Source of the DNA: Peromyscus leucopus
Lineage: Eukaryota; Chordata; Mammalia; Rodentia; Cricetidae
Direction of reading: 5' to 3'
Assembly: GCF_004664715.2 (NCBI RefSeq)
Contig: NC_051085.1
Coordinates: 24,574,551-24,638,550, forward strand
DNA: 64,000 bases
Shown: positions 35,046-46,343 of the stretch, piece by piece
Layout of the letters: each line of letters starts with the position of its first letter
Position numbering within the stretch: the first letter of the stretch is position 1
Notes under the pieces: generated by a model
The model's database searches: none
Seen by the model: the letters and a program-made list of their open reading frames with translations, nothing else
What the model was told of the DNA's origin: nothing
Made by a program: the position numbers and the translations under genes

Positions 35046-35703
35046 GAAGGAGACAGCAGTAGAGAAAAACCTAGGGAGGCTAAGGAGAGCTTTAGAAGGA
35101 ATCTGTAACGCAGAAATCCCAGGAAACAAGGGACACGAGGAAGAGGGACGGTTGCCCAGGACTAGTTGCTGGAGTGAGGCGGGGTCTCTGAAAAGCCAAG
35201 GGACGCGATCACTACTACGTAGTGTGACCTGCCAGAGGCCGAGGACAACAGAAACATGGGGGCCTGGGGTACTTGGGACAGCTGGATCAGAAGCCTCAGC
35301 GCACCCAGTCCCCAGTTCGCCCACCTCACCGGGTCCGAATTATCCCTCCGAGGGCCTCCCCCAATCCTACTCCCATTCTCCCGCAGTCTTTGCAGTGTCC
35401 AGAGATGCTCCAGCACAGACCCGGGACCCCTTAGGCGCCTCTTCCCGTCCCTCTGCCAAATCGCACGCCTGTACTTTTCCAGCTCCCTCTTTCTCTCTTG
35501 AAATTGAAAGTTATTGAGGTCGCTCGGGGTTGTTGCTCCGGCAGTTTCCTTCCCCGCCCCCGAGCTCCCCCGCCCCCCGCAGCCATCCCCCTCTCTCCCC
35601 CTCCCTCCTCCCGAATGGGGTGCTCCCAGCCCTGCCCAACACTGGAGCGGCTTCTGCTCGGGAACGCCAGAAGCAGCTCGGGTCTCTCCAGCGCCCCTTG
35701 GCC

Positions 35704-35781
35704 ATGGCCGCGGTACCCACGGCGTCCGCTCCTCTGCGCTCCCGGGGTCCCCGCCACTGCCGCAGCCACCGCAGCCTCTGA
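35704..35781 (+). promoter_or_regulatory. Possible upstream ORF 1 (25 codons)
   Basis: An ATG in a strong context (ggccATGG) opens 25 codons and ends at TGA 35779-35781. It is relevant only if the Rspo3 transcript starts upstream of 35704, which is not known. It may equally be chance in GC-rich promoter DNA. Confidence 0.3.
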
Positions 35782-35853
35782 GCCCCAGGGGCCACTGCTC
35801 GCCGGGATCCCGTCCGCGGCCACAGCCGCAGCGCAGCCCAGGCTAACCTGCCG

Positions 35854-35897
35854 CCAGCCAGCCAGCCAGCCAGCCAACCAGCCAGCCAGCCAGCCAG
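35854..35897 (+). repeat. (CCAG)n tetranucleotide repeat in the Rspo3 leader region
   Basis: About eleven CCAG/GCCA units run without gap, with one unit changed to CCAA near the middle (around 35877). It lies 295-340 bases upstream of the Rspo3 ATG, inside the CpG island, and is probably transcribed as 5' UTR if the start site is upstream. Tetranucleotide tracts of this length are usually length-variable. Confidence 0.9.
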
Positions 35898-35925
35898 GAG
35901 GCTCCTGCAACCTTCCCTCGCGGCG

Positions 35926-36084
35926 ATGACAGCCACCTCAGAGCAGCCGGCTGTGTTCGGACAATTTGAGAATGCAATTGTTGGTTTCCCTGCCCACCCG
36001 CCCCGTTTCGCTTGCCATCACAGCACGCCTGTTGGATCTCAGTGGAGAAGTCCCGCTGCTCTGGTTCTTCACCGCTCCATATAG
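35926..36084 (+). promoter_or_regulatory. Possible upstream ORF 2 (52 codons)
   Basis: The ATG in cggcgATGACA opens 52 codons ending at TAG 36082-36084, 107 bases before the Rspo3 start. It is in another frame from the main ORF (offset 266 bases) and does not overlap it, so reinitiation could occur. Position -3 is a G. This is the 5' UTR ATG most likely to affect Rspo3 translation, provided transcription starts upstream. Confidence 0.45.
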
Positions 36085-36094
36085 ACACGCCTAA
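35972..36094 (+). promoter_or_regulatory. Possible upstream ORF 3 (40 codons, overlaps uORF 2)
   Basis: A second ATG (gagaATGCAA) in a different frame opens 40 codons, starting MQLLVSLPTRP and ending at TAA 36092-36094. It lies within and just past uORF 2. I do not recognise the peptide. Its presence in other mammals was not checked. Confidence 0.35.
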
Positions 36095-36191
36095 AACCTA
36101 CGTACATATTTAAAAAGAAAAAAAAAACATTAACTATAACTAACAGTCAAAAGAAAAAGGAGAGAAAGAAGGGAAACATTACTGGGTTACT

Positions 36192-36288
36192 ATGCACTTG
36201 CGACTGATTTCTTGGTTTTTTATCATTTTGAACTTTATGGAATACATCGGCAGCCAAAACGCCTCCCGGGGAAGGCGCCAGCGAAGAA
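36192..36288 (+). CDS. Rspo3: R-spondin 3, coding part of exon 1 (partial gene)
   Basis: The translation begins MHLRLISWFFIILNFMEYIG and continues SQNASRGRRQRR, which I recognise as the N-terminus of R-spondin 3. The family is secreted and potentiates canonical Wnt signalling by binding LGR4/5/6 and the ZNRF3/RNF43 ubiquitin ligases, sparing Frizzled receptors. This exon carries only the signal peptide (about residues 1-21, hydrophobic core around 5-16) and the start of the mature chain, with an N-A-S sequon at 23-25 and a basic RGRRQRR stretch at 26-32. The furin-like, thrombospondin and basic C-terminal domains lie on later exons outside the window. The start has A at -3 and fits the family's known start. 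The exon ends one base into codon 33 (phase 1), followed by gtaagt; the known next residue is Met, so base A plus TG from exon 2 fits. Residue 9 is Phe, where I recall Leu in human. No disruption is seen. Confidence 0.97.
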
Positions 36289-36294
36289 GTAAGT
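36289..36294 (+). other. Rspo3: Splice donor of Rspo3 intron 1
   Basis: The sequence is AGA A|GTAAGT, a full match to the mammalian U1 donor consensus after position +1. It breaks the reading frame in phase 1, as expected between Rspo3 exons 1 and 2. Confidence 0.93.
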
Positions 36295-36321
36295 GCAGGG
36301 TTTGCTTTTTGGTTTGGGGTT

Positions 36322-36360
36322 TTATGTATTTTATTTTATTTTGTTGTTGTTGTTGTTTTG
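36322..36360 (+). repeat. T/G-rich simple repeat just inside intron 1
   Basis: The run is TTTTA/TTTTG units passing into (TTG)n, about 35 bases after the donor. It is short and low complexity. Confidence 0.7.
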
Positions 36361-38394
36361 GCTTGTGTTAAGCATTTGCTCCCCTCCACTGCATTCACCT
36401 GTCGGGGTCGCCTTGCCTGCCTAGAGTCAGCTGCCAGAGAAAACAGTCCTTCCAGCCTACATCCTATGCGTCCCATAGGAGATAACAGTTGGAGCACCGG
36501 CTCTCCTTCTCCAGCCATTGCTGGAGTCTATGCACCGGGCGCTGGCCTGGCTCCCGCCTCCTTGTAATTCGGGATCTGGAAATGTTCCTTTCTTGCTTAG
36601 ATTCGCTCTAGGGATTTGTGCTTTCCTTTGGAGTCTCCGACGGAGGCCTAGAGCCCCAGGCTGCTGGGATGCCTGTCCCTGCCTTGGGGTTGCTTGATAC
36701 TGGCGCACCCGGCACACCGCAAGTTGCCGCCTGGCTCAGGGGAACTTTGGCTGAGCCCCCAGGCTGCTTTATGGTAGTGGAGGCAAGCATTCTGGGGCGG
36801 GACTGGAGCGGGGGTGGGGGGGCAGCTGAGCAAGCCCCTGCGCTGCCGCTTCCCACGACGCGCACACGCGTGGAATAGACAGGCGCGGGGAGCGCGGGGG
36901 TGGGGGTGGGGGCTTCCACGACTGTCTGCGGAGTCGTCCCATGTCCCACGCTCCGGGGTCTGAATGCAAAGGAAGTCCGGAGGTTTGGAACTCCAGTTAC
37001 CGTCTTGCCTTGCCTGCCCCCACGTGAGCGCTTTGGCCTTCTCAGACTCTTTCAAGTGGGTCCCCTGAGACAGGCACATGGTGAGAATGGGGTTCTGTCG
37101 CGGCTGGGTGAACCGGTGCTCTTGCCGGAATTAAACGGGGCCGTCCGTCCGGGCAGCCTCCACCAAAGTTGGTCTGAGGCAAGCGGGCATCTTTCAGAGA
37201 TTCTGGAAGAGATGCCAGGGTGGCTTCACTGTTCCCGGGTGGCCCGGCGTACAGCTCTGCTGTGGGTACCCGCGAGGGGAGTCCTTTCGCAGAGTGAAGG
37301 ATGACCCTGGCTTGGCGGAGGGCTCAGGAACAGAGGGCTAGCTAGTAAGGGGGACTAACTGACATCACCCAGTAAAGCTATTCCGGCTGGTCAGCCCAGG
37401 ACCTTGTCCGGTTTCCCAATGAGATCTCTTCCCAAGTGTCCAGCCCGCAAAACCCTTGGGGCAGCAACGCCCGCAGCCCTCGGGACACAACAGCACTTGT
37501 GTGGGGTGGAAATTTAGTAATCGCCTCTCGCCACTGTTTGTCTCTGCCCTGGCCCTGGACGTGAGGGTCCCCTGAAAGCTCCCTTTATACCGCTAAGCCC
37601 AGGCCAGACAAAGTTTGATTCACCTGAAAATTGCCTTTAAAAATCGTGGCTGGGAGGGAGCGCCAGAGGCTTGGAGTCCGAGTTGGCCCCACTGCTTCTA
37701 GGATCGCGTCTCAGCGCAGGAGGGCCTAAACTAAACATGTCAGGGCATCCGATTTATTATTCTTGGCCTCTGAGTGGTTTGTATTCTGTGCAACCCTGCC
37801 ACCCAGTCTATCGCTCAGGCTCTGCGGCTGCCGCACGGAAGCAGCGGCCTGGGGCTCAGAAGTCTTCATCGCCACCCCAGGCAAGCTAGATCCACTGGGT
37901 ACTGAGTTTCAGGGCCAGTGGGGAAACCAAAGTCAGGAGAAACTCAGCTTCTTGCCCCGCATAGCTCACACCAAACTGCGCAACACAGTCCACTCCAACC
38001 TAGTAGTGTCCCCCACCCACGCCAGGGAGCTACATATTTGCCCGGATGGGGCAGGATCCTGTGCCTCAGTGTCACTGGTATCTGGGTTTTGGGCTGGGTG
38101 GCTTCTGTTTCTGAAGGAAACAAAAGAAAGTTTGCTATGCGTTCCTTCTCATCTCCTCCAGTGAGATCTAGAGCGGGGAAAACTCTGGGTGCGCACATCT
38201 AGGGTGGGACTAGAAGGGTGATGTGTGAAGCCTAAAGGAGACGGCTTTTCTCTCTGCCCGGATCATCCCAAGGCCAAGTCAAAGGCGCCCTCTGGTTGTG
38301 CTGAGGGGATGAAAGAGGAAATCAGTGGGATGGAGCTGAAATTCCGGTGATTCTATGGGAGTGGATCGGAAAAGGAGGTCTTGCAGGCTACTCA

Positions 38395-38428
38395 GCTGCT
38401 GCTGCTGCTGCTACCGCTGCTGCTGCGC
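38395..38428 (+). repeat. (CTG)n trinucleotide repeat
   Basis: Six consecutive GCT units are followed by a CTACCG interruption and three to four more CTG units. It is intronic on the Rspo3 strand and in the GC-rich segment. It is short for an expansion-prone CTG tract but worth scoring for variation. Confidence 0.85.
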
Positions 38429-41400
38429 GCTCGAGTCTGCCTTTGCGGCTTGCTTGCTTCTGCAATACTGGGAGAGGGGCGACCCCTTGCGTCCTCTGAG
38501 CAGACAGAAGAAGTATTTGGCAGGCGCCGCATGGCTTTTTAGGAGCAAGGATCAGAAGGTTAAATGTCCTTGTTAAATGTCCAGAGACTCAAACCTAACG
38601 CTGCACGCTCATAAATTCACCTGGATCATGATTTTTTTGAAATATCTGAATAAAAAGGTCCTTAATAGTAACGGGAATTATTTTTTTTATAGTGAATAGT
38701 AAGGTAGTGGTCCAATTATTTTAAAACTGGTCAGACATCCCTATTTTTTTTCCCATGATAAAGCAACTTAAGTGAGTAGTTAAGAGTATCGCTTTTGCTT
38801 TGCAATAAATAGCTTCATTTTCTTAAACTTTTAGAAATATTACTAATAACAGAAGTAGAAAATTAGGCTAAAAATATTTCCTAAAGTTTTTTTTAAAGTG
38901 GTCTCTTGAATGTTTCAGTGCCAAAAGTACTTGCTAACAAAGTATGTAATTTACAGAGTTAAATGCGTTCAGATCTAACAACCATAGTTTGTCATCAGAT
39001 ATAGCCAACAGAGTTACACAAATATTGTTTCTCTGCAATAATTAGTATTCTACTGATCTCTACTTGGCAACAAACCAGTGACCCTAATTATTACACACTA
39101 CTACATTCTCTAGAAAAAAAGTGCAGTTCTTTAAAACAGAAGTCTTGTACTTTTAAAATATATATGTAATTATGGTGAATAAACAAAACAAAAATTTACT
39201 GATTTTGATTGATGTACAGTGCCCAGGGTACAAAGTAAAGTCTTTACTCAAAGGAAGCCACCATCCAGCAAGATTTTTTAGCAGCAAGCCCTAGATGTGG
39301 GTCCTGGGCGCTAATTTACAAAGCCTAAACTCCGTCTTTAAACTCATCTCCAGCTTTGTAAGCTTTTCCCTTTGACACTCCGTAAAGCCAACCTTCAAAT
39401 TTGGGGTTGTATATTAATACAATTTAAACATCATCTTATCACAACAATCGTAATTCCTTCCTAATGCATCACATTTCACCTACATTATTTTTATAACTGT
39501 AGAAATGAGTTTAAGAAACAGGGCCCAAGTAACCTACCAGAGAGCCAGTGAATGAAACTTGTCTTCTCCCATGAACCTCCCTGCCCTTTATAATTTATAC
39601 AATGCGTTGACCCTGCCATAGAGAGGATATCAAGCTATTAAAATAATTAGCTTGATAATCTCCAGATTGTCTTTTCCCCAATATGTTTAGAGAATAGGCC
39701 ATTCTGCTTTAATAGCATAATCTTGATAAGTATTAGTACAACATGGACAAATGTCAAACAATTACATACCAAACAGGACCAGAGCACTTTGCTTAACATT
39801 ATTCAATTATCTAAAAGGCTCTATAGGATGACACTGCCCCAGAGGATTATTGTCAGAAGCAGGATATCAGGCACCCTGGTCTTCAGTTGTGGCCATCTAT
39901 TATGTCATCTTAGTGTTTCTGATTATATACCATGCATGCTTTAGAAATTCATTATATGCCCAACAATTAAGCAGAGCTACTACCATCTGTAGAGAAATGT
40001 GAAGAAGAATCACAAATGCAAGAAAAATAATTACACTGATAATACACTTACTGGAGTTTATTGATCACTGCTTATGACAGTGTAGCAGATGTTGACTTAT
40101 GCTGTAAGGTTCTGAGGTACTCTTGATTTTACTTCTGGTCCTGGAGAACAAGCTAACAGACAAAAGAAGAAAACACTGAGATATTAAATTGAATGTTTCA
40201 TTTGGAGATTGAGAACACCACTTTTTTTCCTCACTTGCTTACATTTGTCACCTGTGTGCCTTCGTTTTGAGGGAAAAAAAATAGTTTGACTGAGAGATGA
40301 GCAAAACTGGCTGGAGAAAAGTGCATTCTATGGCCTATCATGTGGTGTGAGTGCAAATCAAAGATAAGTCCAACTTTCTAGGAAGTAGTGGCAGGATATT
40401 GGGTGAAATAAACAGAAACAAAAATGCATTTACCTTTCTGAGTTCCAACTGAATCATCTTTGAGCTAGAAAGTTGTTTCCCACACCACTTTGTTCCTACT
40501 CTATTTTAAGTCTGTGTTTACAGCTTCAGCGGAAAGATTTTACTCAGCACCTGAAAAATGGTGATTTAAAACACTGTCATCTTAGCCCATGTCACTCATT
40601 GAGGAACAAGTGAAAAAAGGCTTATCACAAACATTTCAATACTACTTTGAACACGCAGTATGAGCAGTATTTTAACGTGTAAGTGCATAGGCTTTACTAA
40701 GCCATGTCTCCATGAAGGAGTTCCCTGGTTTTTAATGTTCTACAAATTAGGTCTCCTGAAAGCAATGAATTGAAATTACAACATGCAGTAAAATTTGATT
40801 TTCAAGTTGTTATAGGGAAACCCTCGGTACATTACTACAAAACGACTTTATTAGACATTTGATCCTTTTAGATTATTTGAATCTGGGTAGGGATCTCTAG
40901 GTTGCCACTAAATGTCTAAAATATTTTCTAGTTTAATGTCTAATCATTTTAAGTATGTAGTAGTGTTTTTAATCCTTCATAACAAAGCATTTCAGAACCT
41001 TACATAAAGTAGTACTAAAGTGTTACTCTGAAATTACAAAAATGAGCTTTCAAAGTACAATTATTACAGAAATTCTAATTTAATACTTTTTTCTCTTTAC
41101 CTCTTTCTAAAACTCTCAACTTAAGTATTTCCCTGATCTGTCTTCCCACTTCCTTGCTATTTATTCATACACTTTTTCCCACCCACCATTCCCAACTTTC
41201 AGTGAAGTCCTGAAATGCCACCACAATGGAATGAAATGTAAGAATTAACTTTGATTGCCATTAGGAAAGCATCTATAAGTTTTGAGAATATAGCGAGAGC
41301 CAGTCATGATAATGTCCTGGAATTGTGTTTGACTTAGTAAGCATGGTCCCTTCTTCTTATAGGATATTGTACACTGGTGTTATTTCCAAAACAATAATTT

Positions 41401-43125
41401 AAAATATCTTGGGTCATAAGTTATGGTGATTTTTGTCTTGCTTTTCATTTTGTTGGAAAATACAGATTACTTCGTTGTACTTTTTGAAAGATTGCAATGA
41501 GTACATCATCTTACAAATTACCATCTGTTGAGTCACCTAGTAGATTTGAAATGCTTTGCAAATAAGCCTTAATACTATACATGAAGTATAAATAGGAATT
41601 TGTGGAAGATACTGGCGATTTTTTTGTTTGTGTAATATACTTGATCATATCTTTTCATTCAGAAGCATCACTAGCATTCTAATACCATTTATCAAGAAGT
41701 GCTAAAACCAATGGAATGTTCCATTATCAAGGGTTATAGTTTATCAAGAAAGCTAAATGTCTAGGTATCACTGCATGCCAAGACTCCCATTTTCCACCTG
41801 AAAAATATCAACATGACACTTAAATAAAATATCTGAAATCATTTCATATGTGAACAGTGCTCATTTACAAAACACCCAATAGCAGTGCCTCTTGCCTTAT
41901 AAGACCATCTCTGCCTTAGTTATAAGGTTGGCAAGAGATGTAGTTAACCATTTATTACCACTAAAATTCTTTGAGAATTAAAAAAAAAAAAACAGTGGTA
42001 CCAAAGAATATGTTCACTCAGTCATATACATGGATAATTGTGACTGTCTGTATTTTATGCAAAATATAATGTAACTCTTCAAGGCACTGTCTTATATAGG
42101 GCTGCATCTGACCTTTAATGATCTGATAAAGAACAAGCTTCATAAGTTTGTGAGACTGAGACCTGGAAAGAAAGAATCCCCAATGGGAGTTAGAAGAGTG
42201 GAATAAGAGCTAAAGATCTCAATTCATGATCCAGAATGGTCATTAGTGTTTAGATGACCCAGACAAGCCCCTTCTACCATGCTTGACAGTATTTTCTCCA
42301 TGACCAGATGAGAGAGTTGAGTCATTTTAAAATATCCTTAGATCTACACCATCTAATAGTCTTAACAACTATTAATCTTTTTGTGTGAAACAAAATTCCT
42401 TAGCAGGGAGCTAAGTAGTTCTTCCAAATATACTCATCTTACTCAACTGGGATTATTAGGTAAGGGTTAAAAAAGCAAACAAATAAAGTCTTTCATTTGT
42501 AATTAGCAAATTTATCCCAGAAGACATACTACAGAGATTAACCAAGTGATTTCTCAAACTGGAGACTGGGTTACATATGACATTCTGCGTCCTTCAGGTA
42601 TTGTCTGAAAACTACAGCCAAGGCTGAAATAGGAACACTCGGGCAGGCTCATCTTGTTCTTAGGCATAGAATTCCTGGTGCTGGTTCAGAATGCCAAGTA
42701 CAGGAATGCTTCAGAGTTTCTCTGTCATAGTAAGGTTTAAAGGTGGCCTGTGAAGGTAAGAAAAAGTCAAATCTGATAATCCACATTTAGGGACAAAAGT
42801 CCTACACTATGACACTGAATGATTAAGCAGGAGAATAATGCAGATGACTCATTTGGATGAATTCAATAGCCCTTGGCACTTAACTGAGTAGAAAGAAAAA
42901 AGGGAAGCAAGACCATATTTGGCATCAATTTAGGAGCATAAGGATTCAGATGTTGGTAAAGAGAAAAATCATAAGCATAAACAAAGACAACAATGAGACA
43001 AGTAGGTTTGTTATGAAATTTATTTTACTTTTGAACTATCTTTAGTTTGAGGAGCTAGGAAGAAACAGGACTTGAGCTCCAATTTCAGAGATTATCAAGG
43101 ACTGAAGTCAAGGATGGCAGTGTCA

Positions 43126-43152
43126 CTCATAAAGAGAGAGAGAGAGGGAGGG
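43126..43152 (+). repeat. (GA)n simple repeat
   Basis: It is a run of GA dinucleotides passing into GGGAGGGGG. It is purine-only. Confidence 0.8.
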
Positions 43153-44989
43153 GGTAGCTGGATACGTGAGATAAAATCCAGGGATGCCTTCCTTTATTTA
43201 TCAAAAGTGTTTGTGTTGCTGGCATTGAGGCTGCTTCAGGCAGTGTCAGCGAGATAACATTAAATCACCTTGCCCATGTTAAACGTATTATTTTCACCCA
43301 TGGTTTCTTTTTTATAGTACTTTCTGTTATATAAGAGAATGGTTGCTGGCATCATGATCATTCTAAATTGCCAAATCGTGTAGTTGATGATTAGGCTTAG
43401 AAGTTCTACTACCTACAGAATGGATTACATTGCCACTGATCATAAGGAGAGTTGAAAAAATTTGTAGCAATGGAAGGTACGTTCCTATAAGGTGTTGAAC
43501 CATTGTATTTGGACCTAGCATCTCATAGTGGCATTGTCACTTTCAAGTAGATTTCTCAATGAAAGTATGCTCATCTCAGGATAGGATAAAATTGAAGGCA
43601 TCTAGTTAGTGTATCTACATTGAGCAACATCCCTAATCAGTATTTCACCAGATATCATGATACTCAGGTCCAAGGTTTTTCATTGGTTCCATCTACTCAT
43701 TTTGAGGTTTCATAGCAAATAGGGTATATTTTCCCCAGTTTTTTAAGGACTTGGCAGAAGTATGAGTTAGATTTAGCTTACCTTTGAGCACCTCTCTAAA
43801 ATTAATGTGCAGTAATGTAGGCTGTATATTCACTCCCCAAAATTGTTTCTAGAAATATGCTCAGAAGCATATCTGTAATTATGTCCCAATAGGAAGCACA
43901 TTCCTGAAAATGAGTGGTGAAACAGCCCCCATTTTATTACTACATAATAAAAACCACCTCCACACACTGTAAAATAACAATCTACGAGCTACTTACTTTA
44001 GAATACCACCTTTCAGATATATATTTGGTCAAGTAAGAGAAGGATGGCTGCTTCTCACAACTACAAAGAAACCTTACAGATATGGGTATAGTTACCCATA
44101 TCTGTACATACACGGAACAAGTGTCATTTCAACAGAGGCAATAAAATGATATGTCCAAGTGTGTTAAATGCCTCACAGCAAAGTCCAGCTTCACAGCCCT
44201 CAGGGCCACTGCAGCAGTCTATGTATTTTATACGATTGCATTTGTCTTTGAAAGTGAATATTGTGGTAACAACAAGTTCCTTAAGTACCTTCTCACCTCT
44301 GAAGAGACACCCTTTACTTGGTATGTTCCCCCAAAATGACCTCATTTAGCCCACCTGTCCTAGAAGGAATGTGGAGTTTCCTTTTATCTATTTATTATCA
44401 TTTATTACTTATTCCGTTATCACAGAGAGGATATTTAGTTCCTACACTGCAGTTGAAGTTTAACTTCAAAGTCCAGGTATTTCAAGATTCACCCTCTTTT
44501 CACGCTTGAGCTTGGTCCATGAGTCATTATTACATTCTCAAATCCCACTTCAGCCTTTCTCTTTCTTTCTTAGCTCACACTTTCTCATTTCTATGTAGTC
44601 TCCAACTCATCACTCTCCTTTGTCCCCTCTCTCCCTATAGACAGTTTCTAAACTAAGTTGCTGATCATTTTTTATACCACAAGCAATAAAATCACACAAT
44701 TTATTGGACTATTGTAACATCCTTCTTCTCAAGTATGTCTTAATATCCAAGACAAGATTTACTTAGGCATGAAGATGTGGGCAAAGCTGTAATTCCATAG
44801 TTAAATGTCAGAACCCTTGTATATAATTTACAATCACAATTGTCATTTCCCTGGCTAGTTTTTTGTTATCCAGAAAGCTATCTTTATGATGCTTCATAAA
44901 AATCTGTTATTTATATTACTTTCTCCAAGAGCATTAATAATAACCTCCACTCTGAATTTCTGCTTTATGGGCCTTCGTGCAGGAATTGC

Positions 44990-45120
44990 TGATGCTGAGT
45001 TCATATTAGAATCACCTGGAGATCTTTAAAAATAAAAACAACTTGACCAAAATGACGCAGTCACTAGAGATAGGGCCTAGATTGTCTCAGTTTTAAAATG
45101 GGTCCTGGGGCTTCTAAGAC
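44990..45120 (+). mobile_element. Possible MER5-type hAT fragment
   Basis: The phrase ttagaatcacctggagatct followed by a TTTAAA-rich part resembles the 'agaatcacctggag' signature of MER5 non-autonomous hAT-Charlie elements as I remember them. Terminal repeats and target duplication are not visible. Confidence 0.4.
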
Positions 45121-46301
45121 AGATGTGAAGATGATATGTTGCCAGACCCTTAATTCAAATATAACCATTACAGCTGAGCAACTGTTGAAAACTATGCCAG
45201 TTTTATGAGGGTTAGACAGACAAAATAAACCTATGTGAAGCGTGCTAAGGGATGAGATATGTATCACCTGAACGCCGAAAGCCCCCTCACAGCATGGTAT
45301 TATTTCTCAATAGGAAATTGATAAACTCGAGGCACTGACTTGTGCAAGCGGAGCTATCCGAAAGAGAATCAATCACTTCATTCAAAATCAGAGAGCAAGG
45401 TGCACACAGGAAGGCATGACAGTGACCTTACCAGGTGCTAGTGATCCCTACGACATAGCCTTCAGGGGAAGGGGATCGCACTGCTGTGGTGGACGAGGGA
45501 GTAAACAGTGCAACTGTAAAAATAAAATGAGGTATAAGCCACACTCAAACTTTTTCCCAAAGCTACTTAATAATAAACAACTAGATTTTTTTTTTTAACA
45601 TCTTACCAGATGATTGGTAATGTGCCCAAGTATCCTCCTTGTTGTCAGGAAAACTTTAATGGGAAGGCAATTGCCTAACAAGAAGAACATTTCTTTCTTT
45701 TATAGTCTCTACAATTCCTGACTAGCTTAGATTGACTACTGGTAATCGGTAAGACTACTATAAATAGCTGGGTGGGGGAAGCTGGACTCTTTGGAATGGA
45801 TTAAGTTTGGGGTAGATCATATTAATTCACAGACGCTTGAATTTCACTCCTAACCTGTTCTTCTCTGAGAAGTTGTCTTCATTAACTCTTGTTTATTCTT
45901 TTTTAGTCAGTGCAGAGTTTTCAAACCTTGCCATAAACTAGGGAAAGCTCTATGTAAAAACGAGGTGGAAGTCTGGGCTTCCTGTCAGATTTCATTGTGC
46001 TTGTTAAGGGGGCTCTTTGGGAAAATTTGGGTTGCAATGAGTCACCAGGCCAAATCCCAATAACCACAATTGCCAGAAGTAATCAGACTGAAGAAAGCCA
46101 GGCTCTTTGGGAGGATGGTCATCATAGCAGGCTTGAGACATTGCTCCGTGGTCAGACCTAGTTACTCTTCCCTAAGGATTGGGAGCAATCATGAGCTACA
46201 GAAAGCAGGAAACCCACCCAAAAAACAATGCTTTTCCACTGACTTTCTTCTCAATAGGTTATTCACCCTGAGCATGCACAAGATGGAAATATGCCACCAG
46301 C

Positions 46302-46343
46302 ACCGCCGGCGGTGGAGGAGGTGGCGGCGGCGGCGGCGGCAGC
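46302..46343 (+). repeat. GGC/CGG-rich trinucleotide patch in AT-rich intron
   Basis: It is an imperfect (GGT/GGA/GGC)n tract ending in six GGC units, preceded by an inverse ccgccgg. It stands out because the surrounding kilobases have almost no CpG. It lies inside a long chance-like open frame (46070-46633). Confidence 0.8.

Larger units (their letters stand above)
35330..36080 (+). promoter_or_regulatory. Rspo3: CpG island with the Rspo3 promoter and 5' UTR
   Basis: CpG dinucleotides, rare in the rest of the window, number roughly 35 between 35521 and 35960 by hand count, and GC content is high. Candidate GC boxes are present: ggggcggggg near 35032-35041 and C-rich inverse copies at about 35551-35578. 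No convincing TATA box is seen, so a TATA-less, dispersed CpG-island promoter is likely. The position directly upstream of the Rspo3 start codon, on the same strand, supports the assignment. The transcription start cannot be fixed from sequence alone; I would guess 35.4-35.9 kb. Edges are approximate. Confidence 0.8.
36295..38600. other. GC-rich proximal intron 1, no recognised repeat families
   Basis: This stretch continues the raised CpG and GC content after the exon. It includes CpG clusters around 36780-36900 and 37120-37280, and a G-rich run at 36808-36821 and 36895-36912. I see no SINE, LINE or LTR. Open frames occur on both strands, but they are of the kind GC-rich DNA produces and none resembles a known protein. 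The stretch is a candidate intronic regulatory region. Confidence 0.5.

Noticed and set aside
35431..35936. Several overlapping 110-159-codon frames on both strands of the CpG island
   Set aside because: GC-rich sequence has few stops. The frames are mutually exclusive shadows and cross the CCAG repeat, giving Gly-Trp-Leu-Ala and Gln-Pro-Ala-Ser repeats.
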